DNA from: Bradyrhizobium sp.
Lineage (GTDB): Bacteria; Pseudomonadota; Alphaproteobacteria; Rhizobiales; Xanthobacteraceae
Direction of reading: 5' to 3'
Assembly (NCBI RefSeq): GCF_016213215.1
Contig: NZ_JACRAW010000097.1
Location: 92,050 to 156,049 of the forward strand
DNA: 64,000 nt
Part shown: positions 45,345 to 54,296 of the stretch, one piece after another
Position numbering within the stretch: the first letter of the stretch is position 1
How the letters are laid out: every line of letters starts with the position of its first letter
The notes under the pieces: model-generated
Seen by the model: the letters and a program-made list of their open reading frames with translations, nothing else
What the model was told of the DNA's origin: nothing
Database searches by the model: none
Position numbers and translations under genes: made by a program

Positions 45345-45746
45345 ATGAGTGATATCCTGCAGCCCCCGGGTTGGGTCACGCCGAGCGGCTACGCCAATGG
45401 AATAGCTGCGCGGGGCCAGCTGATCTTCATCGCGGGCCAGATCGGCTGGAATGGACAATGCGTGTTCGAATCGGACGATCTCGTCGATCAGATCGAGCAG
45501 ACACTGAAAAACATCGTCGCGGTTGCGCGCGCGGGAGGGGCTGAGCCGGCGCACATCGTGTCGATGACCTGGTTCCTTATCGATCGCAAGGAATATTCGG
45601 CGCGATTGAAGGAGATCGGCGCGGTGTATCGCGCCGTCATGGGTCGGCGCTTTCCGGCCATGACGGCGCTGCAAGTGTCCGGATTGATCGAGGACCGCGC
45701 CAAGGTCGAGATCCAGGCAATCGCCGTGCTGCCGGATCGGGAGTGA
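45345..45746 (+). CDS. RidA/YjgF family enamine/imine deaminase
   Basis: This 133-residue protein has the RidA pattern: RGQLIFIAGQIGW, DQIEQTLKNIVAVARAGGAEPAHIVSMTWF, and a late FPAMTALQVSGLIEDRAKVEIQA. RidA proteins hydrolyse reactive enamines and imines. The product of the monooxygenase/reductase in this cluster is an enamine, so a dedicated deaminase is chemically sensible; that link is my inference. The ATG has GGGAG at 7 bases. The gap of 184 bases from the hydratase gene holds no other gene. Confidence 0.85.
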   Translation: MSDILQPPGWVTPSGYANGIAARGQLIFIAGQIGWNGQCVFESDDLVDQIEQTLKNIVAVARAGGAEPAHIVSMTWFLIDRKEYSARLKEIGAVYRAVMGRRFPAMTALQVSGLIEDRAKVEIQAIAVLPDRE

Positions 45747-45808
45747 TTGTTGCAGGCGGGTTCGATGCGCCGCCCACATGTTGTCGAAACCGAGAAGAGA
45801 TAGAAGCG

Positions 45809-47458
45809 ATGGTTGCTGCTCCCAAACTTGGCCCGTCGGGTCACATCGATACGTTTGCGCGGCGAAATCTGCCCCCGTCCAATCAATGGCCGGATCTGCT
45901 GCTGGACAGGCCGGAATTTGACTATCCGGATCATCTGAATGTCGGTGTCGAACTGACCGACCGTATCGTCGATAAGGGGCTTGGCGATCGAATTGCCCTG
46001 ATCGGCAACGGCCGTCAGCGCACCTACAAGGAGCTGACGGACTGGTCGAACCGGCTGGCGCATGCGCTGGTGGAGAATTACGGGGTCAAGCCCGGCAACC
46101 GGGTGCTGATACGGTCGGGCAACAATCCGGCCCTGGTGGCCGCCTGGCTTGCCGCAACAAAAGCGGGCGCGGTCGTGGTCAATACGATGCCGATGCTTCG
46201 CGCCGGCGAATTGACGCAGATTGTCGACAAGGCCGAGATCGGCCTTGCGCTGACCGACAGCCGGATTGCCGACGATCTCGTGGCCTGCGCGAAGACGAGC
46301 CGGTTTCTGAAGCAGGTCGTGAATTTCGACGGTACATCGAACCACGATGCCGAACTCGATCGCGTGGCGCTGAACAAGCCGGTCCGTTTTGAGGCGGTCA
46401 AGACAGGTCGTGATGACGTGGCCCTGTTGGGATTTACGTCGGGGACGACCGGAGTGCCGAAGGCGACGATGCACTTCCATCGCGACCTCCTGATCATCGC
46501 CGACGGTTATGCCCGGGAGGTCCTCGGCGTCCAGCCGGACGACGTTTTCGTTGGATCGCCCCCGCTTGCGTTCACGTTCGGACTCGGCGGCCTCGCCATT
46601 TTTCCATTGCGGTTCGGCGCCACGGCGACGCTCATCGAAAACGCCTCGCCGCCCGAGTTGATCAAGATGATCGAAACCTACAAGGCGACGATCTGCTTCA
46701 CCGCGCCGACAGCGTATCGGACGATGATCGCAGCAATGGAGAAGGGCGCCGACCTGTCGTCGCTGCGTCTTGCGGTATCGGCCGGCGAGACCTTGCCGGC
46801 CCCGGTTTTCGAAAGCTGGACCCAAAAGACTGGCAAGCCGATCCTCGATGGCATCGGCAGCACGGAGTTGCTGCACATCTTCATGACCAACCGGGTAGAT
46901 GACGCGGTCGCGGGATCGACGGGGTATCCGGTTTCAGGTTACGAGGCGAAGATCGTGGACGACGACATGAATGAGTTGCCTGCCGGGACGGCCGGCAAGC
47001 TTGCGGTGCGCGGTCCGACCGGATGTCGCTATCTTGCGGATGCGCGGCAGACCAGCTACGTGCGGAACGGCTGGAACCTGACCGGCGACGCCTTTGTGCG
47101 CCGTGAAGATGGTCGCTTCTCTTTCGTGGCCCGGGCGGACGATATGATCGTCTCGGCCGGTTACAACATTGCCGGGCCCGAGGTGGAAGCGGCGCTCCTA
47201 ACCCATCCCGATGTGGCCGAATGCGCTGTCGTCGGAACGGCCGATGCGGAACGCGGGCAGATTGTTTCGGCGTTCGTCGTCCTGAAGCAAGCGGCCCCGC
47301 GCGATGAGCTTGAGGTGAAACGGCTGCAGGATCACGTCAAGGCCGCGATCGCTCCCTACAAATATCCGCGCGCGATCACCTTTCTCGAGGCGCTGCCCAA
47401 GACCCAAACCGGAAAGATCCAACGATTCAAGTTGAGGAACGATGCATCGCAACGATGA
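45809..47458 (+). CDS. abmG: 2-aminobenzoate-CoA ligase (AMP-forming)
   Basis: This 549-residue adenylate-forming enzyme has the AMP-binding motif LGFTSGTTGVPKATMHFHRD, LAFTFGLGGLAIFPLRFG, GIGSTELLHIFM and the C-terminal domain ending PKTQTGKIQRFKLR. It belongs to the benzoate/2-aminobenzoate-CoA ligase subgroup. It would activate anthranilate made by CarC to 2-aminobenzoyl-CoA, feeding the monooxygenase/reductase upstream. I start at the ATG at 45809 after AGAGATAGAAGCG; an earlier frame from 45743 is not conserved-looking. It closes the co-directional block. Confidence 0.88.
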   Translation: MVAAPKLGPSGHIDTFARRNLPPSNQWPDLLLDRPEFDYPDHLNVGVELTDRIVDKGLGDRIALIGNGRQRTYKELTDWSNRLAHALVENYGVKPGNRVLIRSGNNPALVAAWLAATKAGAVVVNTMPMLRAGELTQIVDKAEIGLALTDSRIADDLVACAKTSRFLKQVVNFDGTSNHDAELDRVALNKPVRFEAVKTGRDDVALLGFTSGTTGVPKATMHFHRDLLIIADGYAREVLGVQPDDVFVGSPPLAFTFGLGGLAIFPLRFGATATLIENASPPELIKMIETYKATICFTAPTAYRTMIAAMEKGADLSSLRLAVSAGETLPAPVFESWTQKTGKPILDGIGSTELLHIFMTNRVDDAVAGSTGYPVSGYEAKIVDDDMNELPAGTAGKLAVRGPTGCRYLADARQTSYVRNGWNLTGDAFVRREDGRFSFVARADDMIVSAGYNIAGPEVEAALLTHPDVAECAVVGTADAERGQIVSAFVVLKQAAPRDELEVKRLQDHVKAAIAPYKYPRAITFLEALPKTQTGKIQRFKLRNDASQR

Positions 47459-47533
47459 TGACGGTCTGAGCGGATTGAGATCATCGACCAGGGCGTGTAC
47501 CCCTAAATCTGGCACAGTGGATCAGGGCGGTTT

Positions 47534-47575
47534 GATGTCTGCTTTGTCCCTGATAGCGGCGCGAAAGCGGACATC
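47534..47575. repeat. Inverted repeat in a decayed intergenic element
   Basis: GATGTCTGCTTT at 47534-47545 and AAAGCGGACATC at 47564-47575 are complementary at all but one position, flanking CCTGATAGCGG. Related text (CCAATAGGCGAC) occurs at 47596 and 48437, so this looks like a degenerate intergenic repeat, not a terminator. Confidence 0.5.
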
Positions 47576-47622
47576 GCCGGAGGTCTGAGTTGGACCAATA
47601 GGCGACCAAGCACATCGCGGTT

Positions 47623-48174
47623 CTAGGGGTGCCACTCCATAATTTCACAATTATCAAGGTGACGATCTGTCAGACGGTGAAAGAATGTCCCGTGTCCAAC
47701 TGCGGCCACTCTTTGCTCGGGCCGCCTTGCCAACCATGTTGAAAACTCTGCCATACGCGAAAACACTACATCGTCAGGTTCTACAGAAACGCCACGATGA
47801 TCCTTGGGGCCATCGTGCCACCAACATTCTTCGAGATGGCCGAAATCCAGCATTGGAAATTCGGCTGAGAGTACATTTGGGTGACGCCCAATGTCACAGC
47901 TATTCCCCAAGCGCTCCCTGTGCAACGACGATACGATGATGCTGGTCTGTTCTGGATCGAACAGGCCGAGACATGTTTCAATGGCCCGCGTCAGCGGGGA
48001 AACAATGACCAACTCAACGCCAAGTCGTTGTGCAGCTTCCTTCGCAGCCACGACCTGATTTCGACCTTTCGAAGTCAGGCGTGCGTCGTAGTGAAGTGGG
48101 TCAACTCCTGTAGCATCAAATAGCTCGTTGAACGTCGATTGACCATGACGGATAAGGAATGTGTGAGTTGGCAT
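47623..48174 (-). CDS. Histidine phosphatase family protein
   Basis: This 183-residue protein has the phosphoglycerate-mutase-like start FLIRHGQSTFNE with the RHG catalytic motif (His9 region), a middle SPLTRAIETC and a late AAVGHGTFFHRL carrying the second catalytic His. It should hydrolyse phosphate esters on small molecules or proteins; the substrate is unknown. It stands alone on the minus strand between the carbazole block and the TctC gene, surrounded by repeat-like DNA. Confidence 0.85.
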   Translation of the reverse strand: MPTHTFLIRHGQSTFNELFDATGVDPLHYDARLTSKGRNQVVAAKEAAQRLGVELVIVSPLTRAIETCLGLFDPEQTSIIVSSLHRERLGNSCDIGRHPNVLSAEFPMLDFGHLEECWWHDGPKDHRGVSVEPDDVVFSRMAEFSTWLARRPEQRVAAVGHGTFFHRLTDRHLDNCEIMEWHP

Positions 48175-48526
48175 TGCCTGTGAGTTTCATCAAGCGTGAG
48201 GTGCGTCCCTTGATCACAGAGTACAACCTCTCGTAGAATAATTTTCAAGGTAAAAACGTCTCCTATGGGTCGAGACACCGTCGCTCTCGACATGCCTGGG
48301 CGATTTCCAGTAAACGTCTGCTCATTAGAACGTCGGCTTTGGGTCAAAATCGGCGGTCTTGGCCGGTGCAGGTCACTTCCGGTCTACATTCGGCAGCTGA
48401 CCTTTGGATGAGCATCGAGTTGGGCAGGCTCGGGCCAATAGGCGACATCGCCCTTCCACGATCTCAGGAATAGGAATAGGCTATTCGCGCCCGCTCGCAT
48501 CGCATTGCCGCCGCGGAGGGACTGCA
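48175..48526. other. Gene-free stretch with a decayed repeat
   Basis: These 352 bases hold the repeat copy at 48341-48425. No gene or terminator is convincing elsewhere in it. Confidence 0.5.
48341..48425. repeat. Dispersed repeat, copy 1
   Basis: This stretch starts GGGTCAAAATCGGCGGTCTT and aligns without gaps to 51462-51546, with 16 mismatches in 85 bases counted by eye. It has no coding sense and appears to be a decayed dispersed intergenic repeat. Confidence 0.7.
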
Positions 48527-49507
48527 ATGAAACTTCCCCACCGAAGGCAGTTTCTGCATTTGGCTGCGGCCACTGCCGCGCTACCGGCGCTCTCGACCAT
48601 CGCGCGAGCGCAAGCCTATCCGACGCGGCCGGTGCGCATCATCGTCGGCTTTCCCGCTGGCGGCTCGGCAGACTTTCACGCTCGTCTAATGGGGCAGTGG
48701 TTATCGGAGCGGCTCGGCCAGCAATTCGTCGTCGAGAACCGGCCGAGTGCCGGCGGCAATATTGGCACAGAGGCAGTCGTCCGTGCACCGGCCGACGGCT
48801 ATACGCTCCTGCTGGCCGCAACACCGAACGCAATCAACGCAACGCTCTACGACAGGCTTAACTTCAACTTCATCCGGGACATTGCACCGGTTGCCGGGAT
48901 CGTGCACGGGCCCCAAGTCATGGTGATGCATCCTGCTCATCCCACCAGAACCGTTCCGGACTTCATCGCCTACGCCAAGGCCAATCCCGGCAAGATCAAC
49001 ATGGCGTCGGGCGGCGTCGGGACGCCGGGCCATCTGGCCGGCGAGCTGTTCAAGATCATGACTGGCGTCAACTTAATTCACGTGCCCTATCGCGGCGAAG
49101 GACCTGCCCTTACCGACGCGATTAGTGGGCAGTTCGAGCTAATGTTCGTCAGCGGGAGCCCATCGCTTGAGTTCATCCGGGCTGGTAAACTGCGAGCCCT
49201 TGCGGTGACCACCGCAACGCGGTCGCCGGCGCTGCCGGACGTGCCGACCATTGCCGAAACGGTCCCCGGATATGAGGTGACCGCGTGGGCAGGGATAGGT
49301 GCGCCGAAGGGCACACCGTCCGAGATCATCCACAAGCTCAACGATCATATCAATGCCGGACTAGCAAGCCCCGGCATCAAGGCGCGATACGCCGATCTGG
49401 GCCTTACACCTCTTGTTCTCTCGCCATCTGACTTCGGAAAATTTGTCGCTGACGACACGCAAAGGTGGGCGAAGGTGATCCGTGCGGCCAACATCAAGCT
49501 GGAGTAA
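48527..49507 (+). CDS. Tripartite tricarboxylate transporter (TctC/Bug) substrate-binding protein
   Basis: This 326-residue periplasmic protein has a leader with a twin-arginine (RRQFLHLAAATAALPAL) and then the Bug signature YPTRPVRIIVGFPAGGSADF, with VVENRPSAGGNIGTEAV and VPYRGEGPALTDAISGQ further on. Bug proteins bind carboxylates or aromatic acids for TctAB membrane partners; no tctAB genes are adjacent, which is common for orphan receptors in this group. The ATG at 48527 follows GAGGGACTGCA. Confidence 0.9.
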   Translation: MKLPHRRQFLHLAAATAALPALSTIARAQAYPTRPVRIIVGFPAGGSADFHARLMGQWLSERLGQQFVVENRPSAGGNIGTEAVVRAPADGYTLLLAATPNAINATLYDRLNFNFIRDIAPVAGIVHGPQVMVMHPAHPTRTVPDFIAYAKANPGKINMASGGVGTPGHLAGELFKIMTGVNLIHVPYRGEGPALTDAISGQFELMFVSGSPSLEFIRAGKLRALAVTTATRSPALPDVPTIAETVPGYEVTAWAGIGAPKGTPSEIIHKLNDHINAGLASPGIKARYADLGLTPLVLSPSDFGKFVADDTQRWAKVIRAANIKLE

Positions 49508-49596
49508 TTTCGACCCGCCGATATTTCATAGCGGCCAACAACGGAAGTCGCGCTTATTCGATCATCTCGTCCCAACGGGAGAGCATTCTGCGATGG

Positions 49597-51381
49597 TCAT
49601 TCGGGCAGCCCGGCTCGCCGCAAGCCTTCTTCGTATCGCGAGAGGTCTTCGGCAGGCCGAATAGGGGGGAGCACGTCTTTGAGATTGGAAATACGCAGCG
49701 CGGGATTGAGTTGCCGCAGCCGAGCCATGGCATTGTGTGCTTGCTCCGGCCGTCCGGCCATTGCATTGCTTGCGGCGGCGATGCGTAATCCAGATTGATA
49801 GTCCGGATTGTCCTGCAATGCCATTGCAGCCCACGATGCCGCTTCGTCATAGCGGCCCAGGAAGAAATGGGCAAACGCGGTCCCGGCCCGCATACCACTC
49901 ATCCGCGGATCAAGTGGGCTCAGGCGCATGGCACGCGCGAAGCGCTCGATCGCCGCTTCCGGCTCGCCGAGCCAGTTTTTTACCCAGCCGCCGCAAAGCC
50001 ATGCCTCGGCCAAATTGGAATTGAGCATCAGCGCGCGATCGATCAAGGCGGCGCCTCCCCCGAGATCGCGAACAACATTCACTAACGCCCACCCGCCGCG
50101 GGAGAGCGCAAGCGCGTCATCCCTGCCCAACTCAACCGCCCGCTGGGCGAGCCTTGCTACTTCGGCAATCTCGTTCCCTGTGACTGTAATCCAACCATTG
50201 ATCTTGGCAAAGGCGTAGCAAGAGGCGGCACGACCGTAGGCGGCCGCAAAATCCGGATCGAGCTCGATCGCGCTGTTGAACAGGCGCAATGCCTCGTCGA
50301 GCGCTTGCCGGTTAGCAAACTGATAAGACTTGGCCAAACCGCGTAAATAGAGGGCATAGGCGTCGAGGCTCTCGGTCGGCTTGCGCTTTGCACGCTCGAT
50401 TTCGGCTTTTTCCACCGCTGGCGCGATCGCCCCGACAACGCTCTCGGTCACCTGGTCCTGCAGATCGAAGATGTCGTCGAGACCACCATCAAACCGGTCT
50501 GCCCAAAGATGCGCGCCAGTGGCGGTATCGACGAGCTGTCCTGTGATGCGCACTCGATTTGCCGCTTTGCGAACGCTGCCTTCCAGCACGTAGCGAACCC
50601 CAAGCTCGCGTCCAACCTGCTTCACGTCAACGGCGCGCCCCTTGTAGGTGAAGCTCGAATTGCGGGCGATGACGAACAGCGCCTTGAAATGCGATAGCGC
50701 CGTGATGATGTCATCGACCATGCCGTCGGCAAAATATTCCTGTTCCGGATCGGAGCTCAGGTTGGTGAAGGGCAGAACGGCGATCGAGGGTTTATTGGGT
50801 AGAGCAAGGGTCTCATCAACAGGCCAGCGGTTCGGCACCGCGGGCACGGCGCGACCGTATGGGACGCGCCAGACCCGCATCGGTTCGGCGATATTCTTCA
50901 AGGATTGCGAACCCAGATCCTCAAACGTTACATCTACCTTGCCACGAATTTGCCGACGAGCGTCATCCGAGATGCTGATGCCGCCCGGCTCTGCAATCCC
51001 TTCGAGACGCACTGCAATATTGACCCCTTCACCAAAGATATCGTTCTCTTCGATAATGATATCACCGACGTGAATGCCGATGCGGAGTTCGATCTGCTTG
51101 TCCTGCGGCACGTCGATATTTTGTTCGGCCATGCCGCGCTGAATTTCGTCGGCACATCGCACGGCGTCGACCACGCTGGCGAACTCGGCAATAGCGCCGT
51201 CCCCGGTATTCTTGACGACACGGCCGTGATGCTCAGCGATTTTGGGATCGAAAATCGTTCTTCTAAGCGCTTTCAGTCGCGCCAGCGTGCCTTCTTCGTC
51301 GATCCCTATCAAGCGGCAAGAGCCCGCGACATCCGCCGCCAGAATTGCTGCTAGTCGTCGCTCTACGTGCTCGCTGCTCAA
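49597..51381 (-). CDS. Class III adenylate/guanylate cyclase domain protein with TolB-like and TPR regions
   Basis: This 594-residue protein has three parts. Residues 1-170 are a cyclase catalytic domain (AAILAADVAGSCRL, KNTGDGAIAEF, RIGIHVGDII). Residues about 200-330 are a TolB/FlgO-like segment (PSIAVLPFTNLSSDPEQEYFADGMVDDI; VLEGSVRKAANRVRI). The rest is tetratricopeptide-like, with repeats around LRLFNSAIELDPDFAAAYG. Proteins of this layout are abundant in Bradyrhizobium, and their nucleotide product is usually unknown. In the cyclase part the usual VGYSRL motif is AGSCRL. A role in stress or nutrient signalling is general inference. Confidence 0.85.
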   Translation of the reverse strand: MSSEHVERRLAAILAADVAGSCRLIGIDEEGTLARLKALRRTIFDPKIAEHHGRVVKNTGDGAIAEFASVVDAVRCADEIQRGMAEQNIDVPQDKQIELRIGIHVGDIIIEENDIFGEGVNIAVRLEGIAEPGGISISDDARRQIRGKVDVTFEDLGSQSLKNIAEPMRVWRVPYGRAVPAVPNRWPVDETLALPNKPSIAVLPFTNLSSDPEQEYFADGMVDDIITALSHFKALFVIARNSSFTYKGRAVDVKQVGRELGVRYVLEGSVRKAANRVRITGQLVDTATGAHLWADRFDGGLDDIFDLQDQVTESVVGAIAPAVEKAEIERAKRKPTESLDAYALYLRGLAKSYQFANRQALDEALRLFNSAIELDPDFAAAYGRAASCYAFAKINGWITVTGNEIAEVARLAQRAVELGRDDALALSRGGWALVNVVRDLGGGAALIDRALMLNSNLAEAWLCGGWVKNWLGEPEAAIERFARAMRLSPLDPRMSGMRAGTAFAHFFLGRYDEAASWAAMALQDNPDYQSGLRIAAASNAMAGRPEQAHNAMARLRQLNPALRISNLKDVLPPIRPAEDLSRYEEGLRRAGLPE

Positions 51382-51461
51382 GATGGTCCCCCGTACTGGG
51401 GAAATCGAATGATTATAGCACGATTGTGGGTCGATGTCCGGCTACGCCCAAGGTCCGAAAT

Positions 51462-51546
51462 GGGTCAAAATCGCCGGTCTGGACCGATGCAAGTCGTTTC
51501 CGGTCTACATCCGACAGCAGCCCTTTGGGCGGGCATCCAGTTGGCC
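51462..51546. repeat. Dispersed repeat, copy 2
   Basis: This is the partner of the copy at 48341-48425, in the same orientation and also in an intergenic gap. It begins GGGTCAAAATCGCCGGTCTG and ends near AGTTGGCC. It is not coding. Confidence 0.7.
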
Positions 51547-51664
51547 GCCTCGTGCCAACTCCGGACTCATGCACTGCAGCGTGCAAGGCCTTTATTCGAT
51601 CATGTCGTCGGCGACGTAGTGCACCTTCGGGAGGCAGCAGTTGAATGCCGAAAGCGGGCTACGA

Positions 51665-52120
51665 TTACTTCTTGCGCGGATCGTCCGCTGGGTTGATGTA
51701 ATCGATGCCTCCAGGACCGACGAACTGAACTTGGAGAATCCCCTCCTCGTTTCCGGTCCAGGCGTAGTGAGGGTGCTTTGCCGGATACACCCATAACGAG
51801 CCCGGCTTTAACAACTCGCCTTTCTCCTCAAATTTTTCGCCGTGGCTACTCCCAATGTTACCGCTTATCACGGTGACAACTTCGGAATAGGGGTGAGTGT
51901 GCGGTGGCATTTGAAAGTTAGGGGGAAACTTGATCCGCAAGACAACTACATCCCCCGCTTTCGTCGGGTCGCCCACCAGAGTTGCGATCTGGACGCCTTT
52001 GGGGAAGGCCGGGTTCTCCTTCCACGCGAGTGCCTCGGGATTGACCCGCGTCGGGGTATCCTGCGCCATCGCTGGAAGTGAGAACGCCACCAAGCCCGCT
52101 ATCGCCAAGAATTTTCTCAT
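51665..52120 (-). CDS. Secreted cupin-domain protein
   Basis: This 151-residue protein has a signal peptide (LAIAGLVAFSLPAMAQ) and a single cupin barrel: the first motif around PPHTHPYSEVVTVISGN with two His and Glu-type ligand positions, the second around GSLWVYPAKHPHYAW with a His. It probably binds a metal in the periplasm; enzymatic role is unknown. The ATG at 52120 has a GGAGGAG site. It stands alone between the cyclase gene and the phosphatase-like gene. Confidence 0.85.
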   Translation of the reverse strand: MRKFLAIAGLVAFSLPAMAQDTPTRVNPEALAWKENPAFPKGVQIATLVGDPTKAGDVVVLRIKFPPNFQMPPHTHPYSEVVTVISGNIGSSHGEKFEEKGELLKPGSLWVYPAKHPHYAWTGNEEGILQVQFVGPGGIDYINPADDPRKK

Positions 52121-52279
52121 GTGAGTCTCCTCCACTGAGATGTAAGTCCGCACGTCGCGGCAAGTTCGAACGCCTTGCGGCAGCGAGTCTCACGGCATTC
52201 GGAGTTCGAACCGGTCAAAATGGGTCGCAACGCTGTCCGGTCGCGCCCACGCTCCAAGCCCGACGATCTTCGCGTGACG

Positions 52280-53635
52280 TCAACGATCTGACGCCCGCGC
52301 CAGAACCTTTTCCGCAACGGCGCGGCCGAGCGCCTGCCCCGCGTCGAGGTCGGACCGGTAGTGAATGCCTGCATACATGCGCGCGTCTGCTGCCTCCTTG
52401 CCGATGGCCAAGAGTGTGTCGGCATCGTCTGGAAACAAACGAGCGAGGACGACGGCCGCTGCGGTCGAAATGCACCCATGCGCCGCCGGGTAGCTCGGAT
52501 GGTTCGGCGGCGGGAATAGCGTCTTGAGTTCCGGGTCGAGCTGCGATGGCCTGATACGCCAGTAGGTGAACTTTGCATCCCAGCAAGCGATGCAAGCATC
52601 ATGCATGGCGATGTTCATGGCCGCGAAGGCGTATGTGGCGGCCGCGGGGTCCTGACCGAGGCCGTATTCGAGGACCTTGCGGCTGGCGTGCTCGTTCCAG
52701 AGCTGAAACGAGCGCACTCCGCCGAAGGTCTCCCAGTAGACGGCAATCGAATTTGTCCGTGGCGTCCGCGCGAACGATTTCAATTCCGCGAGTTCAGCCA
52801 GGACCGCGGCGGAATCGTAGTCCGGGGGCGGCGGGGGCCGAAACTCATCCGAGGTCTTCAGCGACCATGACTTCCATGTGGCCGCGGCGGGATTGATCGG
52901 GCTTGTTCCCCTCCACTTGCCGGCGCCGGAGGGTACGGTTCCAGTCCACTTCAGGTCGGAGCCGTCCTGCTTTCCGTGTTCAATCGCGCGCGCCGCCGTC
53001 TGCCGCCCCAAGTCGAGCCCTGCCTCGACATCGCTCGGATATTCAACGCCGGCGATGACCCGTGATTGGGCGGCCTCCATGCCAAGCTTCCTGATGCGAT
53101 CCGCGTCGGCAGGAAACAGATAAGCCAGCACCTCGGAGGCAGCACCGGCGGCTGCGCCGAAATCAGACGGATAGGACCCACTGTCGGCTACTGGCACTAC
53201 TGCGGCGATCTGCGGATCGACGGCGAACGGACGCTCACGGGCGTAGCTCTTCTTGTTCGCAAGGGCGCTCACCACGGCGTCGTGGATGGCGGCGTGAATG
53301 AGAGCGAGATTTCGCAACGCGAGCGGCACTGTAACGGAGTGTGTCAGCATCTCCCTCACCGCAATTTCATTCCAGCGATAGGCGGGTCCGCCAACGTCCC
53401 ACCAGCGCACCTGCGCGATCGCGGAGACGTTTCGATTGGCGAGCATCGTCTTGAGAGCGGTTAGTTCGGCGGTCGCGGCCTCTCCCGTCGGCGGTGGCGC
53501 AGTCTTGCGGTCACCAACAGTGGACAGGATCCAGGTCGGTCTTTCGCCCGCGGCGTCAACTCGAGCGGTGCCCGCAGCCACAACCAGCCACGCGGCAGCC
53601 ACGCTGCTTGCCAAGGAACGGTTGAAAGTAATCAT
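52280..53635 (-). CDS. Secreted PAP2/vanadium haloperoxidase-like protein with two repeats
   Basis: This 451-residue protein has a signal peptide (AAWLVVAAGTARVDA) and two copies of a PAP2-type unit. Copy 1 carries IHAAIHDAVVSA, KKSYARERP, SYPSDFGAAAGAASEVLAYL and AGVEYPSDVEAGLDLG. Copy 2 carries AMHDACIACWD, KFTYWRIRP, SYPAAHGCISTAAAVVLARL and AGIHYRSDLDAGQALG. Copy 2 keeps the acid/base and metal-site His (AAHG, GIHYRSD), while copy 1 has Asp and Glu there. Only the second half is likely to be catalytic. A phosphatase or haloperoxidase activity is possible; substrate unknown. The ATG at 53635 follows AGGGGATCGACG. Confidence 0.85.
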   Translation of the reverse strand: MITFNRSLASSVAAAWLVVAAGTARVDAAGERPTWILSTVGDRKTAPPPTGEAATAELTALKTMLANRNVSAIAQVRWWDVGGPAYRWNEIAVREMLTHSVTVPLALRNLALIHAAIHDAVVSALANKKSYARERPFAVDPQIAAVVPVADSGSYPSDFGAAAGAASEVLAYLFPADADRIRKLGMEAAQSRVIAGVEYPSDVEAGLDLGRQTAARAIEHGKQDGSDLKWTGTVPSGAGKWRGTSPINPAAATWKSWSLKTSDEFRPPPPPDYDSAAVLAELAELKSFARTPRTNSIAVYWETFGGVRSFQLWNEHASRKVLEYGLGQDPAAATYAFAAMNIAMHDACIACWDAKFTYWRIRPSQLDPELKTLFPPPNHPSYPAAHGCISTAAAVVLARLFPDDADTLLAIGKEAADARMYAGIHYRSDLDAGQALGRAVAEKVLARASDR

Positions 53636-54296
53636 CGTCGATCCCCTGTGAAGGACCGGCGTCAGACCGAAGCCTTGAATCTTTTTTGCGCTGGAGGTGG
53701 TTGAACGCCGTTCTGCCGCCCCCGGCCAGACGCCAGCGGGACACCTCCTGAACTGGGCACGCGCTACAAACATGCGCTACCTTGACGGACCGTGAGCCCG
53801 GGAAGCACAAAAGTCAATGTGAGCCTCGTCGTCGCCGTGGAGCTGCGGCTGTCTACGATGGGACAAAAAATCTCTCTTGGGAGGCCGGACGGGATCGCCT
53901 GGAGCGGACCACCAAAGGCCTGCGCTACGCTGAACAGCGCCTGACGGAGTGGGCGACCGAGATGCGCGTTAGGCAATCCGCACCGCCGTCCTGAGTTTTC
54001 GGCAGCGGAAGCGCGCGGCCGGACTGATCAAGGTCCGCTCCAGGTCAAAATCGGAATGCCCTGACCGAGCAGAAGAGGTCTGCTAAGTCCCCAAAACCCG
54101 ACATCCTGCGTCTTTATGAATCCACGCCCCAGTCTAGCGGCTCACTTCAGTGTCGTTCTCGGGTTTCAGATACGCGACTGTTCTGTCCGCCAGCTCCTGC
54201 GTAGGGCAGCACCATATTGGTAGCCACTAACTTTACTGACGCCGTCGCGTGCGGCGGCGATCAATCGCTCGCGGTACCGGCCTGTTGCGTTACTCA
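53636..54296. other. Gene-free stretch
   Basis: These 661 bases hold no convincing gene. A possible 70-residue frame at 53782-53994 has a helical look but no family, leader or ribosome binding site. Short GGTCAAAATCGG-like text near 54040 recalls the dispersed repeat. Confidence 0.45.

Noticed and set aside
43244..45379. A 711-codon minus-strand frame opposite the SDR and hydratase genes.
   Set aside because: It is fully antisense to two genes with clear catalytic motifs and has no recognisable domain.
53782..53994. A 70-codon plus-strand frame with a helix-like C-terminal half.
   Set aside because: It starts at a TTG without a ribosome binding site and lies in a long gene-free gap with open frames on both strands.
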